Part shown: in pieces, positions 46,474-55,044 of the stretch | Numbering within the stretch: the stretch's first letter is position 1 | How the letters are laid out: every line of letters begins with the position of its first letter | Assembly: GCF_000422885.1 (NCBI RefSeq) | Contig: NZ_AUGX01000026.1 | Location: 18,095-82,094, forward strand | DNA length: 64,000 bases | Reading direction: 5' to 3' | Origin: Ottowia thiooxydans DSM 14619 | Lineage (GTDB): Bacteria; Pseudomonadota; Gammaproteobacteria; Burkholderiales; Burkholderiaceae_C | Made by a program: the position numbers and the translations under genes | The notes under the pieces: model-generated | What the model was told of the DNA's origin: nothing | Databases searched by the model: none | What the model saw: only the letters and a program-made list of their open reading frames with translations

Positions 46474-46514
46474 GACCCCGCGAATGCGGCTGCCGATTGT
46501 AGTCTGCGTATGAG

Positions 46515-46523
46515 TTATCCACA
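46515..46523 (+). promoter_or_regulatory. Consensus DnaA box
   Basis: TTATCCACA matches the DnaA box consensus exactly. It is 67 bases upstream of dnaA. Confidence 0.8.
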
Positions 46524-46753
46524 AGCGGCCAAGAATGTCCTTTGTCAAATCCAGAGGGTAGGACGGGCTTGGGTGGTGAGAATGCTTAAGTTTTAATCAC
46601 GGACTGACGCCGAACTTGCCGAGGGGCGTTGATGGTTGTTAGCGGTGCGCAACGCGATCGTCCCAAACGCTTGATTGCGTAGACAGAGCAATGGTTTGTT
46701 AAGAGGTGCACTTGCTTGTCACAACCAAATTTTCATCAGAAACTGGAGAAATT

Positions 46754-46772
46754 AGATTTCATGATGAAATCT
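46754..46772. promoter_or_regulatory. Perfect palindrome upstream of nucleotidyltransferase gene
   Basis: AGATTTCATGATGAAATCT is an exact 9+1+9 palindrome, 76 bases before the start at 46848, in AT-rich DNA. It is a strong operator candidate for an unidentified regulator. Confidence 0.5.
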
Positions 46773-46847
46773 CTCAGTAGCGGGAATAAGGTATTGATAA
46801 TTAAGGAATTTCAATGTAAAAGATAAAATCATTCAAAAAAGTTGAAA

Positions 46848-47795
46848 ATGATCGGCTACATCGAAAACGCTGAGAGTCAAAACCGTCAGTACATCGACGC
46901 GGAAACGGTTTTTCAGGAACGTCGTCGCGTCCGCAAAGCAGCTGCCCAATTGCGCGGGGGAATGTTTTGGCGCGAGGTCTCCGGCGGCCGGTATCTCATT
47001 CGCACCTCTGTCAAAGGAGCACAGACGTCTCTTGGCCCAGACAGCGAAGAGACGAGGGAGATTTTTCGCAGTTTCACGCAGCGCAAAGCAGAGACCTCCG
47101 AACGCCTCGCGAGCATCGAAAAGGTTTTTGACGAGCAGCGTCGTCTTAACCGTGCGCTGCGCGTTGGCCGGGTACCCAGGATAGTGACAGGCGTGCTGGC
47201 CGTTCTCGAGGCCGCAGGGCTTCAAGAGAATTTCACTGTGGTCGGTACCCACTCGCTTTACGCCTATGAGAGTGCCTGCGGTGTCCGGTTTGTGCCGCAA
47301 GCGATGGCGACACGTGATATCGACCTGCTGTTCGACACGCGCAAGCACCTTGCTTTTTTTTCCAGGATGAAGGAGTCTGACGCGTCGTTTCTGGGATTGC
47401 TCAAGAAGGTTGACAAATCCTTTGTCAGGCTGGAGGACCAGAAGGAAACCGCGAGAAATTCGCAGGGTTTCGAGGTAGACGTGATCCGGCGTATCTCCAA
47501 GGACGGCGACCCGCATCCGGTTCGTCTGAGTGATGACGAAGAAGACATGTGGGCCGTACAGGCGTCAACGGGCGACCGCATTCTGGGCGCACCCCGTTTT
47601 GAGCAGATGGTCGTCGCAACGACTGGCGAGATGGCATCTATGAGCACAATGCATCCCATGGCGTTTGTGCAAGTTAAACGCGCGCTTGCGAACTATCCAC
47701 ATCGTGACCCGCTCAAGCGCTCAAAAGACGCTTTACAGGCGGATTTGGTCGAAGAACTGGTCCAAGAGCGGATGCCGCAATACCTGCCCCTTTAG
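46848..47795 (+). CDS. GSU2403-family nucleotidyltransferase-fold protein
   Basis: The protein of about 315 residues has a nucleotidyltransferase fold of the NTP_transf_8 type. The core is VVGTHSLYAYESACGVRFVPQAMATRDIDLLFDTR (about 128-162), where GTHSLYAYE replaces the usual GS motif and the acidic pair is DID. Later FEVDVIRR supplies the third acidic position. Upstream helices (RRRVRKAAAQLRGGMFWREV) are part of the family pattern. Some nucleotidyltransferases of this broad class act as toxins, but no partner gene is evident. The ATG at 46848 is preferred to the TTG two codons earlier. It sits between dnaA and the nnrS cluster, so it is an accessory insertion. Confidence 0.82.
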   Translation: MIGYIENAESQNRQYIDAETVFQERRRVRKAAAQLRGGMFWREVSGGRYLIRTSVKGAQTSLGPDSEETREIFRSFTQRKAETSERLASIEKVFDEQRRLNRALRVGRVPRIVTGVLAVLEAAGLQENFTVVGTHSLYAYESACGVRFVPQAMATRDIDLLFDTRKHLAFFSRMKESDASFLGLLKKVDKSFVRLEDQKETARNSQGFEVDVIRRISKDGDPHPVRLSDDEEDMWAVQASTGDRILGAPRFEQMVVATTGEMASMSTMHPMAFVQVKRALANYPHRDPLKRSKDALQADLVEELVQERMPQYLPL

Positions 47796-48136
47796 GACGA
47801 GAAGGCGCCTGCGCCATTGCACCGATCGCCACCTGAGCGCGACGACCTCTGTGTCGGTAAGGTCAGCGTCCCAACGAATAGCTGGCGATTCCAGGGCATG
47901 CATCTTTGCTCCGGGTGTCCGATCATTCTTGGACTTGACCTTGATCAAGGACATTCCTGGCGCTTGTTTTGATACTGACTGGGAGCGGCCCGCCCGCTCC
48001 CTGCGGAGTCCACACAGCCCGGCCATCGCGCCCGGTACTGATGAGGTCGCCGCGTTTCATAGCCAGCACGCGGCGTTGTCCGCACGCAAGCCATCGACCA
48101 CATGCCCATGCATGAATGACCTGGAGTGTCTTGACG
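47796..48136. other. Intergenic promoter region of the TonB-ABC-NnrS cluster
   Basis: This interval of 341 bases has no credible gene. It holds the FNR/DNR-type box and -10-like hexamer at 47935-47976, leaving a leader of about 150 bases before the receptor gene. Short minus-strand open frames here have no protein-like character. Confidence 0.5.
47935..47976 (+). promoter_or_regulatory. FNR/DNR-type box and promoter
   Basis: TTGACCTTGATCAA (47935-47948) matches the FNR/DNR/NnrR half-site arrangement TTGAC/T-N4-ATCAA. A GATACT hexamer at 47971-47976 lies where a -10 would be if the box is centred at -41.5, the class II activator geometry. The downstream NnrS gene belongs to a family commonly under such NO- or oxygen-responsive regulators, which supports the call. 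Confidence 0.72.
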
Positions 48137-50230
48137 ATGCCTGCTTCGCTTTCTTTCCCCCGCTCCGCGCTCGCGTGCGCGGCCTTGGCTGCACTGGGTG
48201 CATTCGGCGCTCTCGGCGCTTTCAGCAGCGCCTTGGCCCAACAGCCCGCTCCTGCCGCTGGCGCTTCTACCGTGAAGGAAGCGGCTTCCCTGCCTGAAGT
48301 GGCTGTTACGGCCAAAGGCTACGCCGCCGCGACAGTAGAGACCCCCGCCTCAGTGGAAGTGCTCACTGCCGACGACATTGCTCGCAAGGGCGCTACCAGT
48401 TTGGGCCAAGCTTTCGTGGGTGAGCCGGGTCTTTCTGCCACCAGCGATGGTGCGCAGAACATGAATCCGGTGGTGCGCGGGCTGAAGAAGGAATCCCTGG
48501 TGCTGATGGTGGACGGCATGCGCGTCAATTCTGCTCAGCCTTATGGCGCTGTTGGTTCCTTTGTTTCGCTGGGATTGGCAGACCGGGTGGAGGTACTTAA
48601 AGGCCCGGCTTCCGTGCTTTATGGCGCGGGCGCACTTGGCGGCGCGGTGAACGTGTTGCTGCCGCAGGCCCGCTTCGATGCGGGTGTGTCTGGCCGCTTG
48701 GGGTTGCGGGCAGCTACCGGGGATAGCAGCTTTGGTGGCGCTGGCGTGGTGAACTGGAGCGGCGGCGATCACGCGTTGATGGTGGGCGCCGCGGGCGCTG
48801 ACTTTGGCAACTACCGCGCGGGCGGTGAGCGAATTGACCGCACCGGCTACGACACCGGCGCGCTGATAGGCCAATACCGCTACCGGATTGACGGCGCGCA
48901 GCAGATCCGTTTTTCCGTGCAGCGCGAAAACGTGAGCAATGTTTGGTACCCCGGATCCACCCAAGCTAACGCCAATGCGCAGATTGGCTCCACCATCATT
49001 CATTCGCCCAAGCAATCGCGCGAACTGATGGAGGTGGGCTACAGCCATAAGGGCCGCGGGCCTGTGAATTTTGACGTGCGGCTGTACCGCCAGGCGATTG
49101 ATCGGCAGATGTATGCCTGGGCCAATGGGCCGCTTCAGCGCGAAACCACCATGACCGACGTGTCCTTTGACACCACTGGTTTGGACGCGCGTGCCGATTG
49201 GGCGCTAAATGATCAACATCTGATCAGCTTTGGCTTCAATGGCTGGCGTATGTCTGCTTCGCCTGACCGCCGAATGTTCAACAACGGCAATTACGTGCAG
49301 AACAACCCCTTTGCAGATGGCCGCGTGCAGGCTGCGGGGCTGTACGTGCAAGACGATATGCGTTTCGGCAAACTGGGTGTGGTGGCCGGGCTGCGGTATG
49401 ACCGCGTGAGCGGGGATGCGGCATCCATCAACAACGGCGCGGTGACTACTGGTTTGGAGCGCAGCGATGGTGCTGTTTCCGGCAGCTTGGGAGCGATGTA
49501 CGAGGTGTCTCCGCTGCTGCGGCCTTATGTGAGCTTTTCGCGGGGTTTCCGGCCGGGGGAAATGCGTGAGCGCTTTGAATCTTCGCCGCGTGGCGATGGT
49601 TACATGTATATCGGTAATCCGCAGATCAAGCCTGAGATAGGGCAACAGATTGAGCTGGGCGTGAAAGGCAAGACGCCAGAGCTGGAATGGTTTGCCGCAG
49701 CGTACCGCAACCGCATCAGCAACTACATCACCGGCCGTGCGACTGGCCAGACGCAAAACGGATTGCCTGTGCGCCAGACCATCAACCTGGGCAGTGTGCG
49801 CATCTCCGGCCTGGAGGTGGGGGCGCGCTGGCAGTTTGTGCGCGATCAGTGGTTGAACGTTGGGTATTCGCGTATTCGTGGCTACAACAATGATTTCAAC
49901 GAAGCGCTGTATCAGATGCCCGCTGATGAGTTCACCGTGTCCTGGGATGGCCGGCTGGGCGCTGGCTGGCGAGCTGACGCCCGTGTACGCCACGTGCTGA
50001 AGCAAAACCGGGTGGCCACCGTGTTCTCACGCGGCCTGGAAAACGCCACACCGGGCTTCACCACACTGGACCTTGGTGCGACCTGGACACGTGGCCCCCA
50101 TCAGGTGCGCTTGGCTGTGCTCAATCTGACCAACCGTAAATACCATGAGCATTTGGCGGAGGGGGTGTCTGGCTTTGAGATGCCGGCACCGGGCCGTTCG
50201 CTCGCAGTGAGCTACAGGCTGCAGTTCTGA
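48137..50230 (+). CDS. TonB-dependent outer-membrane receptor
   Basis: From the ATG at 48137 (MPASLSFPRSALACAALAALG) the protein has a signal peptide ending near ALAQ. A plug domain follows (LPEVAVTAKGYAAATVETPASVEVLTADDI, VLMVDGMRVNSAQPYGAVGSFVSLGLADRVEVLKGPASVLYGAGALGGAVNV), then a 22-strand barrel ending in SYRLQF, the usual aromatic C-terminus. It imports a ligand scarce or too large for porins, using TonB energy. It begins the receptor-binding protein-permease-ATPase-NnrS cluster under the FNR/DNR-type box. The ligand is unknown; metal chelates or cofactors are the usual ones. Confidence 0.92.
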   Translation: MPASLSFPRSALACAALAALGAFGALGAFSSALAQQPAPAAGASTVKEAASLPEVAVTAKGYAAATVETPASVEVLTADDIARKGATSLGQAFVGEPGLSATSDGAQNMNPVVRGLKKESLVLMVDGMRVNSAQPYGAVGSFVSLGLADRVEVLKGPASVLYGAGALGGAVNVLLPQARFDAGVSGRLGLRAATGDSSFGGAGVVNWSGGDHALMVGAAGADFGNYRAGGERIDRTGYDTGALIGQYRYRIDGAQQIRFSVQRENVSNVWYPGSTQANANAQIGSTIIHSPKQSRELMEVGYSHKGRGPVNFDVRLYRQAIDRQMYAWANGPLQRETTMTDVSFDTTGLDARADWALNDQHLISFGFNGWRMSASPDRRMFNNGNYVQNNPFADGRVQAAGLYVQDDMRFGKLGVVAGLRYDRVSGDAASINNGAVTTGLERSDGAVSGSLGAMYEVSPLLRPYVSFSRGFRPGEMRERFESSPRGDGYMYIGNPQIKPEIGQQIELGVKGKTPELEWFAAAYRNRISNYITGRATGQTQNGLPVRQTINLGSVRISGLEVGARWQFVRDQWLNVGYSRIRGYNNDFNEALYQMPADEFTVSWDGRLGAGWRADARVRHVLKQNRVATVFSRGLENATPGFTTLDLGATWTRGPHQVRLAVLNLTNRKYHEHLAEGVSGFEMPAPGRSLAVSYRLQF

Positions 50231-50231
50231 T

Positions 50232-51233
50232 ATGACCACCCGCCGTACTCTTCTCCAACGCGCCGCCGCGCTGGTTGTGGCACCTGGCATGGGCCTCAGG
50301 GCTGGCGCCGCGCCGCTGCCGGAACTGCGCTTGTCTGGCCCTTCCGCCTCAGTGAGTAACCCACTGATCCATTTGGCAGCCCAGGCCAAGGCACCAGGAT
50401 TGGCAGAGCATATTGTGTTCAAGCCCTGGCGTGATCCGGACCAGCTGCGCGCGCTGGCCATGCGTGCGGAGGCCGATTTCGTGGCCATGCCCACCAATGT
50501 GGCGGCCAATATGTACAACCGGGGCGTGCCGCTGAAGTTGGTCAATGTGTCGGTCTGGGGAATCCTTTATCTGGTCTCGCGTGATGCCGGCCGCAAGACG
50601 CTGGCAGATTACCGGGGCGAAGAAATCGCCATGCCCTTCCGTGAAGACATGCCCGACCTGGTGTTTCAGGAGACAGCACAAGGCTTGGGCTTGAACCCAC
50701 GAGAGGATTTCAAGCTGCGTTATGTGGCTTCGCCGCTGGATGCGATGCAGCTGCTCATCACCCGCCGTGTGCGCCACGCGCTGCTGGCTGAGCCGGCGGT
50801 GTCTATGGCGCTTCGCAAGACGCAATCGTTCCCGGTGAGTGCGGTGGCGCCGGAGTTGCACCGCGCGGTGAACTTGCAGCTGGAATGGGCGCGTGCCTTT
50901 AAGCGGTCGTCGCGTATTGCACAGGCCGGTATCGTGGCATTGGGCAAGGCCGCACAAGATCCCGCTCTGATCTCCCGTTTTCAGGAGGCCTACGCCGGGG
51001 CTGCGGGTTGGTGCCAGAGCAACCGGGCGGCCTGCGGCGCCGAAGTAGCGGCAGTTGAGCCGCGCTTGACGGCAGAGGCGGTGGCCGACAGTCTTGCTCA
51101 TGCAGAGCTGAACGCCGTACCAGCAGCCCAGGCGCGTGAAGAGGTGCAGTTCCTGTTTGAGCGGCTTTACCGCCGCAACCCCCAGCTACTGGGCGGCAAG
51201 CTGCCTGATGCGGGCTTCTTCGCCGGGGCATGA
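50232..51233 (+). CDS. ABC transporter substrate-binding protein with Tat-like signal
   Basis: The 333-residue protein begins MTTRRTLLQRAAALVVAPGMGLRAGAAP, whose TRRTLLQ fits a twin-arginine signal, so export may be folded and possibly with a bound ligand. The rest follows the NrtA/SsuA/ThiY-type SBP fold (RADFVAMPTNVAANMYNRGVPLKLVNVSVWGILYLVSRD, then RHALLAEPAVSMALR). Its start lies 1 base after the receptor stop, so the genes are cotranscribed. The length is normal. The ligand is unknown and is presumably the one taken up by the receptor. Confidence 0.88.
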   Translation: MTTRRTLLQRAAALVVAPGMGLRAGAAPLPELRLSGPSASVSNPLIHLAAQAKAPGLAEHIVFKPWRDPDQLRALAMRAEADFVAMPTNVAANMYNRGVPLKLVNVSVWGILYLVSRDAGRKTLADYRGEEIAMPFREDMPDLVFQETAQGLGLNPREDFKLRYVASPLDAMQLLITRRVRHALLAEPAVSMALRKTQSFPVSAVAPELHRAVNLQLEWARAFKRSSRIAQAGIVALGKAAQDPALISRFQEAYAGAAGWCQSNRAACGAEVAAVEPRLTAEAVADSLAHAELNAVPAAQAREEVQFLFERLYRRNPQLLGGKLPDAGFFAGA

Positions 51234-51242
51234 CGGCAGCCT

Positions 51243-52061
51243 ATGCTTTCTCCTAACGCTGCCAGCGATGTGACCACTGCGCCCCGCTCCGGCTGGCTGG
51301 CGCGCATTGGCCGCTATCTGTGGGGGGGCTGGACGGGTGCGGCCAGCGTGCTGCTTTTCGTGGCGGCCTGGGACGCCCTGGCCCGGCAGGTGGGTCCGCT
51401 GGTACTGCCTACGCCGCAAGAAACCATGGCCAGCCTGGGGCAGATCGCGCAATCGGCAGAGGCTTGGCGCGATCTGGGGGCCACGGCGCGGAGGGCGCTG
51501 GCGGGCTACGGCCTCTCCGTGTTGGCAGGTAGCGTGCTGGGCATGGCGGCGGGCGCTTCCATGACGGCCACCATGATGGCGCGCCCGCTGATCACCCTGT
51601 TGATTGGTATGCCGCCCATTGCCTGGCTGGTGCTAGCCCTGCTGTGGTTTGGCAGTGGTGATGCGACACCGGTGTTCACCGTGTTCGTGGCCTGCTTTCC
51701 CATTGTTTTTGTGGGTGCGCTGCAGGGCACGCGCGCGCTTGACGGGCGTTTGCAGGAGCTGGCGCGCGCCTACCGCTTGCCGCTTTTGCAGCGGCTGACG
51801 GATGTTTACCTGCCCCACATCGCTTCTTATCTGTTCGCGGCCTGCATCACCGCACTAGGGGTGTCTTGGAAGGTGGTGCTGATGGCGGAATTGCTGGCCA
51901 CCACCGATGGTGCGGGCGCGCAGCTTGCGGTAACGCGTAGTCACCTGGACATGAGTGGCACCTTGGCGTGGGTGTCTGCGGTGGTTGGTTTGCTGCTGCT
52001 GGCTGAATATCTTTTGCTGGAGCCTATTCGGCGGGAGATGGAGAGATGGAGGATGGGATGA
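51243..52061 (+). CDS. ABC transporter permease
   Basis: The 272-residue protein has about six membrane segments and the SsuC/TauC-like order: WDALARQVGPLVLPTPQETMASL near the N-terminus, RRALAGYGLSVLAGSVLGMAAG, and a coupling loop VGALQGTRALDGRLQELARAYRLPLLQRLTDVYLPHIASYLFAAC containing the EAA-type motif. It lies 9 bases after the binding-protein gene and pairs with the ATPase 153 bases downstream. The imported substrate is unknown. Confidence 0.9.
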   Translation: MLSPNAASDVTTAPRSGWLARIGRYLWGGWTGAASVLLFVAAWDALARQVGPLVLPTPQETMASLGQIAQSAEAWRDLGATARRALAGYGLSVLAGSVLGMAAGASMTATMMARPLITLLIGMPPIAWLVLALLWFGSGDATPVFTVFVACFPIVFVGALQGTRALDGRLQELARAYRLPLLQRLTDVYLPHIASYLFAACITALGVSWKVVLMAELLATTDGAGAQLAVTRSHLDMSGTLAWVSAVVGLLLLAEYLLLEPIRREMERWRMG

Positions 52062-52214
52062 AGCGCGGAAGCATATTGTTCGGTGGCTTTGCGCTTTTAT
52101 TCTCGTCAGGTCGGGCGTGCGAGGCATGTTGTTATGCCTGCGCGGGAATGACGAGAGTAGTGAGTGTGGCGATAGGGGTGAGATCCGAGGACTCGATGAT
52201 GATGAAGGGTAGGC
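52062..52214. repeat. Intergenic repeat-like insertion within the ABC operon
   Basis: This stretch separates two genes that are otherwise nearly contiguous. It holds GGCAT/ATGCC and a TGCGCGGGAATGACGAG segment of the kind seen in dispersed repeats of Comamonadaceae. No gene is evident. It may be a repeat inserted between permease and ATPase without ending transcription. Confidence 0.4.
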
Positions 52215-53069
52215 ATGACCTTTATCAACGCCCTTGAGCTTCAATCCATCACTCACCGCTTTGGCCCGGAAACGGTGCTGGAAGGCATTGACCTGCGCGT
52301 GGCGCGTGGTGAGGTGCTGGCCTTATTAGGGCGTTCTGGTTGCGGCAAGACGACGCTGCTGCGCATTGCCGCCGGCCTGCTGGTGCCAAGCGAAGGCGAG
52401 GTTCGCACGGACTTTGATCTCAACGCCATCGTGTTCCAGCAACCCAGCTTGCTACCCTGGCAGCGCCTGCTGGACAACATCGCGCTCGGACTAAAAGCGC
52501 GTGGCCTGCCTCGGGCCGAGCGGCACGCCTTGGCTGCGGGTTTGGCCGCTCAGGTTGGGCTGCGGCCAGAAGACCATGCCAAATATCCCGCTGAACTATC
52601 GGGCGGAATGCAAAGCCGCGCCGCGCTGGCACGCGCTTTCGCCATCGAACCGGCTCTGCTGTTGCTGGACGAGCCCTTTTCCGCGCTAGATATAGGGTTG
52701 CGAGCAGAAATGCACGCCCTGCTGGCGCAGCACATCAGCAAGCACCAAGCCGCCGCACTGCTAGTGACCCACGACCTGATGGATGCCGTGCGGCTGGCGC
52801 ACGAACTGGTGCTGCTGGCGCCGGGGCCGGGTCGCGTGCTGGCGCGTTTTGGCATCCAACAGCCACTGGCGGCGCGAGACGACGCCTGGGTTTACCGCCA
52901 TATCGCCTTACTTCTGGAGCAGCCCTTGGTGCGCGAGGCTTTCGATCTTCCTGTTCACGCCGCCGCCCATGACAAGGCGCCGTTTCAAGCGGAACTGGCT
53001 GACTCCGGCATCAGCCTGCTGGCGCACGTCGCTTCTACGCCAGTGATGAAAGGGCATGGCTGTGCTTGA
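52215..53069 (+). CDS. ABC transporter ATP-binding protein
   Basis: The 284-residue ATPase has Walker A GRSGCGKTT, a Q-loop in NAIVFQQPSLLPW, the ABC signature LSGGMQSRAALARA, Walker B LLLLDEPFSALD and an H-loop in LLVTHDLMDA. It is of the NrtD/SsuB type. A C-terminal extension (about 225-284) after the ABC domain ends in LADSGISLLAHVAS and its function is unclear. It overlaps the NnrS gene by 14 bases, indicating translational coupling. It powers the import system of the cluster. Confidence 0.93.
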   Translation: MTFINALELQSITHRFGPETVLEGIDLRVARGEVLALLGRSGCGKTTLLRIAAGLLVPSEGEVRTDFDLNAIVFQQPSLLPWQRLLDNIALGLKARGLPRAERHALAAGLAAQVGLRPEDHAKYPAELSGGMQSRAALARAFAIEPALLLLDEPFSALDIGLRAEMHALLAQHISKHQAAALLVTHDLMDAVRLAHELVLLAPGPGRVLARFGIQQPLAARDDAWVYRHIALLLEQPLVREAFDLPVHAAAHDKAPFQAELADSGISLLAHVASTPVMKGHGCA

Positions 53070-54330
53070 GCGCCCATCCTCTGCTTTGTCACCGAACCAG
53101 GGGTGGGTTGACCGTCTCCTGAGCTCGCCTCTCATGTGCTGCGGTTTTCGCCCGTTCTTTCTGGGGGCCGCGCTATGGGCCGGATTGGGCATGTTGCTGT
53201 GGATGCTGATGCTCACCGGGCTTCTGCCTATGGTGACCGCGCCCATGGTTGGCCCTGCGTGGCACGCGCACGAGATGGTGTGGGGCTTTGGCATGGCGGC
53301 CGTTTTGGGCTTTCTGCTCACGGCGGTGCCCGAATTCACCGCCACGCCTTTCTTCCCGCCGCGTGACACCGCCTGGCTGCTGGCGTTCTGGTTGGCGGCG
53401 CGGCTGTTCGGCGTGGCCGGGTTGGCTGGCGCCCAAGGCATGGCCTGGGTGGGGCTGGCGGCCCTGTTCAATCTGGCCTTGGTCGCGTGGTTGGCCGTGC
53501 GCATTGCGCCGCGCCTGCTGTTCCAGACCGGGCGCCCGCATCTGGGCTTCGGGTTGGCCGTGGCGGCGCTTGCGGTGCTGGAATGCGGTTTTTGGTTTGA
53601 CACCTTGCGAGGGGGCGCCTCGATGCGCTGGGTCAATGCGCTGGTGGGCGTGATGATGGTGTTGATCGTGCTGGCGCAAAGCCGCATCTCCATGCGCCTG
53701 TTGCACGGCATGTTGGACCGCTTTGGCGTGAACGCACCAGACTACCGCGCCCCACCGCCTCGGCGCGGGTTGGCGATTTTCTGTATTACGCTGGTCACCA
53801 CGGCCGAATTGCTGGACGTCTCGGCTCCAACCCTAGGCTGGATGGGGTTGGCCGCGAGCGCCGCCGTGCTGGCCTTGATGACTGACTGGCACTTGGGCCG
53901 CACGCTGTTTAACCGCTGGGTGTGGCCGCTGTACGCTGTATATGTATGCATGGCCGCTGGCTTTGCCGCGTTGGGCCTGGCGTGGTTGGGCGCCCCTTGG
54001 TTGCCTTCAGCAGGGCGGCATCTGCTGACAGTGGGCAGCATGGGCTTAGGTGTGCTGGCGGTGATGAACATTGCTGGCCGCATCCACGCTGGCCGCCAGC
54101 TTGATGACCGCCCTTGGCGCGTTGTGGCCACCAGCTTGCTGGTGTTGGCCGCTATAGCGCGGGCCGTGGCGGCTTCACCCTATGCTGGCGGTTCGGTGCT
54201 GGCGTGGTGGTGGGTTGCTGCCCTGGGCTGGACTGGCGCCTGGCTGTTGTTCGCTATCTTCGCGTGGTGGCATCTCACAGGCCCCCGTACCGACGGCGGC
54301 GTAGGCTGTGAGGAGCCGCGGGAGCCGTGA
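53056..54330 (+). CDS. nnrS: NnrS family heme-copper membrane protein
   Basis: The 424-residue protein has about 12 predicted membrane helices. It opens with SSPLMCCGFRPFFLGAALWAGLGMLLW and GPAWHAHEMVWGFGMAAVLGFLLTAVPEFT, whose HAHE and other histidines fit the metal-binding pattern of NnrS. NnrS proteins reduce the cell damage caused by nitric oxide and nitrosative stress and are common in denitrifiers; the mechanism is unresolved. The FNR/DNR-type box at the head of the cluster suits such control. It is the last gene of the receptor-ABC-NnrS set, overlapping the ATPase gene. Confidence 0.92.
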   Translation: MAVLERPSSALSPNQGWVDRLLSSPLMCCGFRPFFLGAALWAGLGMLLWMLMLTGLLPMVTAPMVGPAWHAHEMVWGFGMAAVLGFLLTAVPEFTATPFFPPRDTAWLLAFWLAARLFGVAGLAGAQGMAWVGLAALFNLALVAWLAVRIAPRLLFQTGRPHLGFGLAVAALAVLECGFWFDTLRGGASMRWVNALVGVMMVLIVLAQSRISMRLLHGMLDRFGVNAPDYRAPPPRRGLAIFCITLVTTAELLDVSAPTLGWMGLAASAAVLALMTDWHLGRTLFNRWVWPLYAVYVCMAAGFAALGLAWLGAPWLPSAGRHLLTVGSMGLGVLAVMNIAGRIHAGRQLDDRPWRVVATSLLVLAAIARAVAASPYAGGSVLAWWWVAALGWTGAWLLFAIFAWWHLTGPRTDGGVGCEEPREP

Positions 54331-54843
54331 AGCTCTCAGGCAATAATCGTGAACCCCAGTCACAAACAGCGCGCCGCAGCCCTTGCCGGCTGCGCCGAGG
54401 CAGGCTATCCCGGGATGACCGAACAAGCGGTTTCGTAGCTACAAGGGCACGTTGAGCCGGATTTGAAGCCCCTCAGCGAGGGGATTTGGATTAAATAAGC
54501 GCCCTATGCTTTGGACTTTCCTGAAATTTTGCGATAATGCAGGGTTTTCCAGAAAGCGGCATTGGGCCGCCTTTTTGCGCTGGGCCCGTGATTTGTGTGC
54601 GAAGAGCGTGCAAAGAGCATGCAAAACCTTGCCATGTGTATGCATGACATACGCGTGCAAGAGCATATGCATGTAATGGGACTGGCGGTCATGACGCGAA
54701 GGGCAATTTGCCGTACGCGCATGTCAGAAATGGAAAGCGCCTGCCGAGTAGTTCAATTTGTGCGTTCTAGCGTGCATCTTGCCTGCGGCTGGGGTGCTAA
54801 TTCCACCGATTTTTATTGAGATTCAAACTGAGGACGATTTGTC
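54331..54843. other. nnrS-rpmH intergenic region with promoter and leader
   Basis: About 510 bases with no credible gene. It contains the promoter and terminator-like element at 54511-54576 and a leader rich in ATGCAT, GCATGC and GTATG-CATGA-CATAC motifs (about 54610-54680). No DnaA box with the full TTATCCACA consensus was seen, although in many bacteria an origin lies between rpmH and dnaA. Confidence 0.5.
54511..54576 (+). promoter_or_regulatory. rpmH promoter followed by an attenuator-like hairpin
   Basis: TTGGAC (54511-54516), a 16-base spacer and GATAAT (54533-54538) form a good sigma-70 promoter. Ten to thirty bases past the expected start, GCGGC (54556-54560) pairs with GCCGC (54566-54570) and is followed by CTTTTT, an intrinsic terminator pattern. 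The leader to rpmH is then about 270 bases more. It may attenuate transcription of rpmH-rnpA or yield a short RNA. Confidence 0.6.
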
Positions 54844-54978
54844 ATGAAACGCACATACCAACCTTCCAAGACACGCCGTGCGCGCACTCACGGTTTTCTG
54901 GTTCGCATGAAAACGCGCGGTGGCCGTGCGGTCATCAATGCGCGTCGCGCCAAAGGCCGTAAGCGCCTGGCTGTCTAA
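54844..54978 (+). CDS. rpmH: Ribosomal protein L34
   Basis: The 44-residue product [20 protein letters not shown]... ends [10 protein letters not shown], the strongly conserved, very basic L34. It belongs to the large ribosomal subunit. A GAGGAC element precedes the ATG. rnpA follows after 66 bases and is probably cotranscribed, as in most bacteria. Confidence 0.98.
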   Translation: MKRTYQPSKTRRARTHGFLVRMKTRGGRAVINARRAKGRKRLAV

Positions 54979-55044
54979 GCCTTGCGGCGCGGTTGCGAGC
55001 AGGCGCGGCATCGCGGTTCAGTTCCGCGGAAGGAATGAGCACGC

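Larger units (their letters stand above)
46449..46847. other. dnaA upstream region, possible oriC part
   Basis: This 399-base divergent interval carries one consensus DnaA box TTATCCACA (46515-46523) and one near-match on the other strand (46465-46473). The left part is mixed composition, and the right 100 bases (about 46740-46840) are AT-rich. Only two boxes are visible, fewer than a typical functional origin, but the interval is the best oriC candidate in this window. The right end also serves as promoter region for the gene at 46848. Confidence 0.55.

Noticed and set aside
54331..54843. Replication origin upstream of rpmH
   Set aside because: No full DnaA box was found there; the only boxes seen are beside dnaA.
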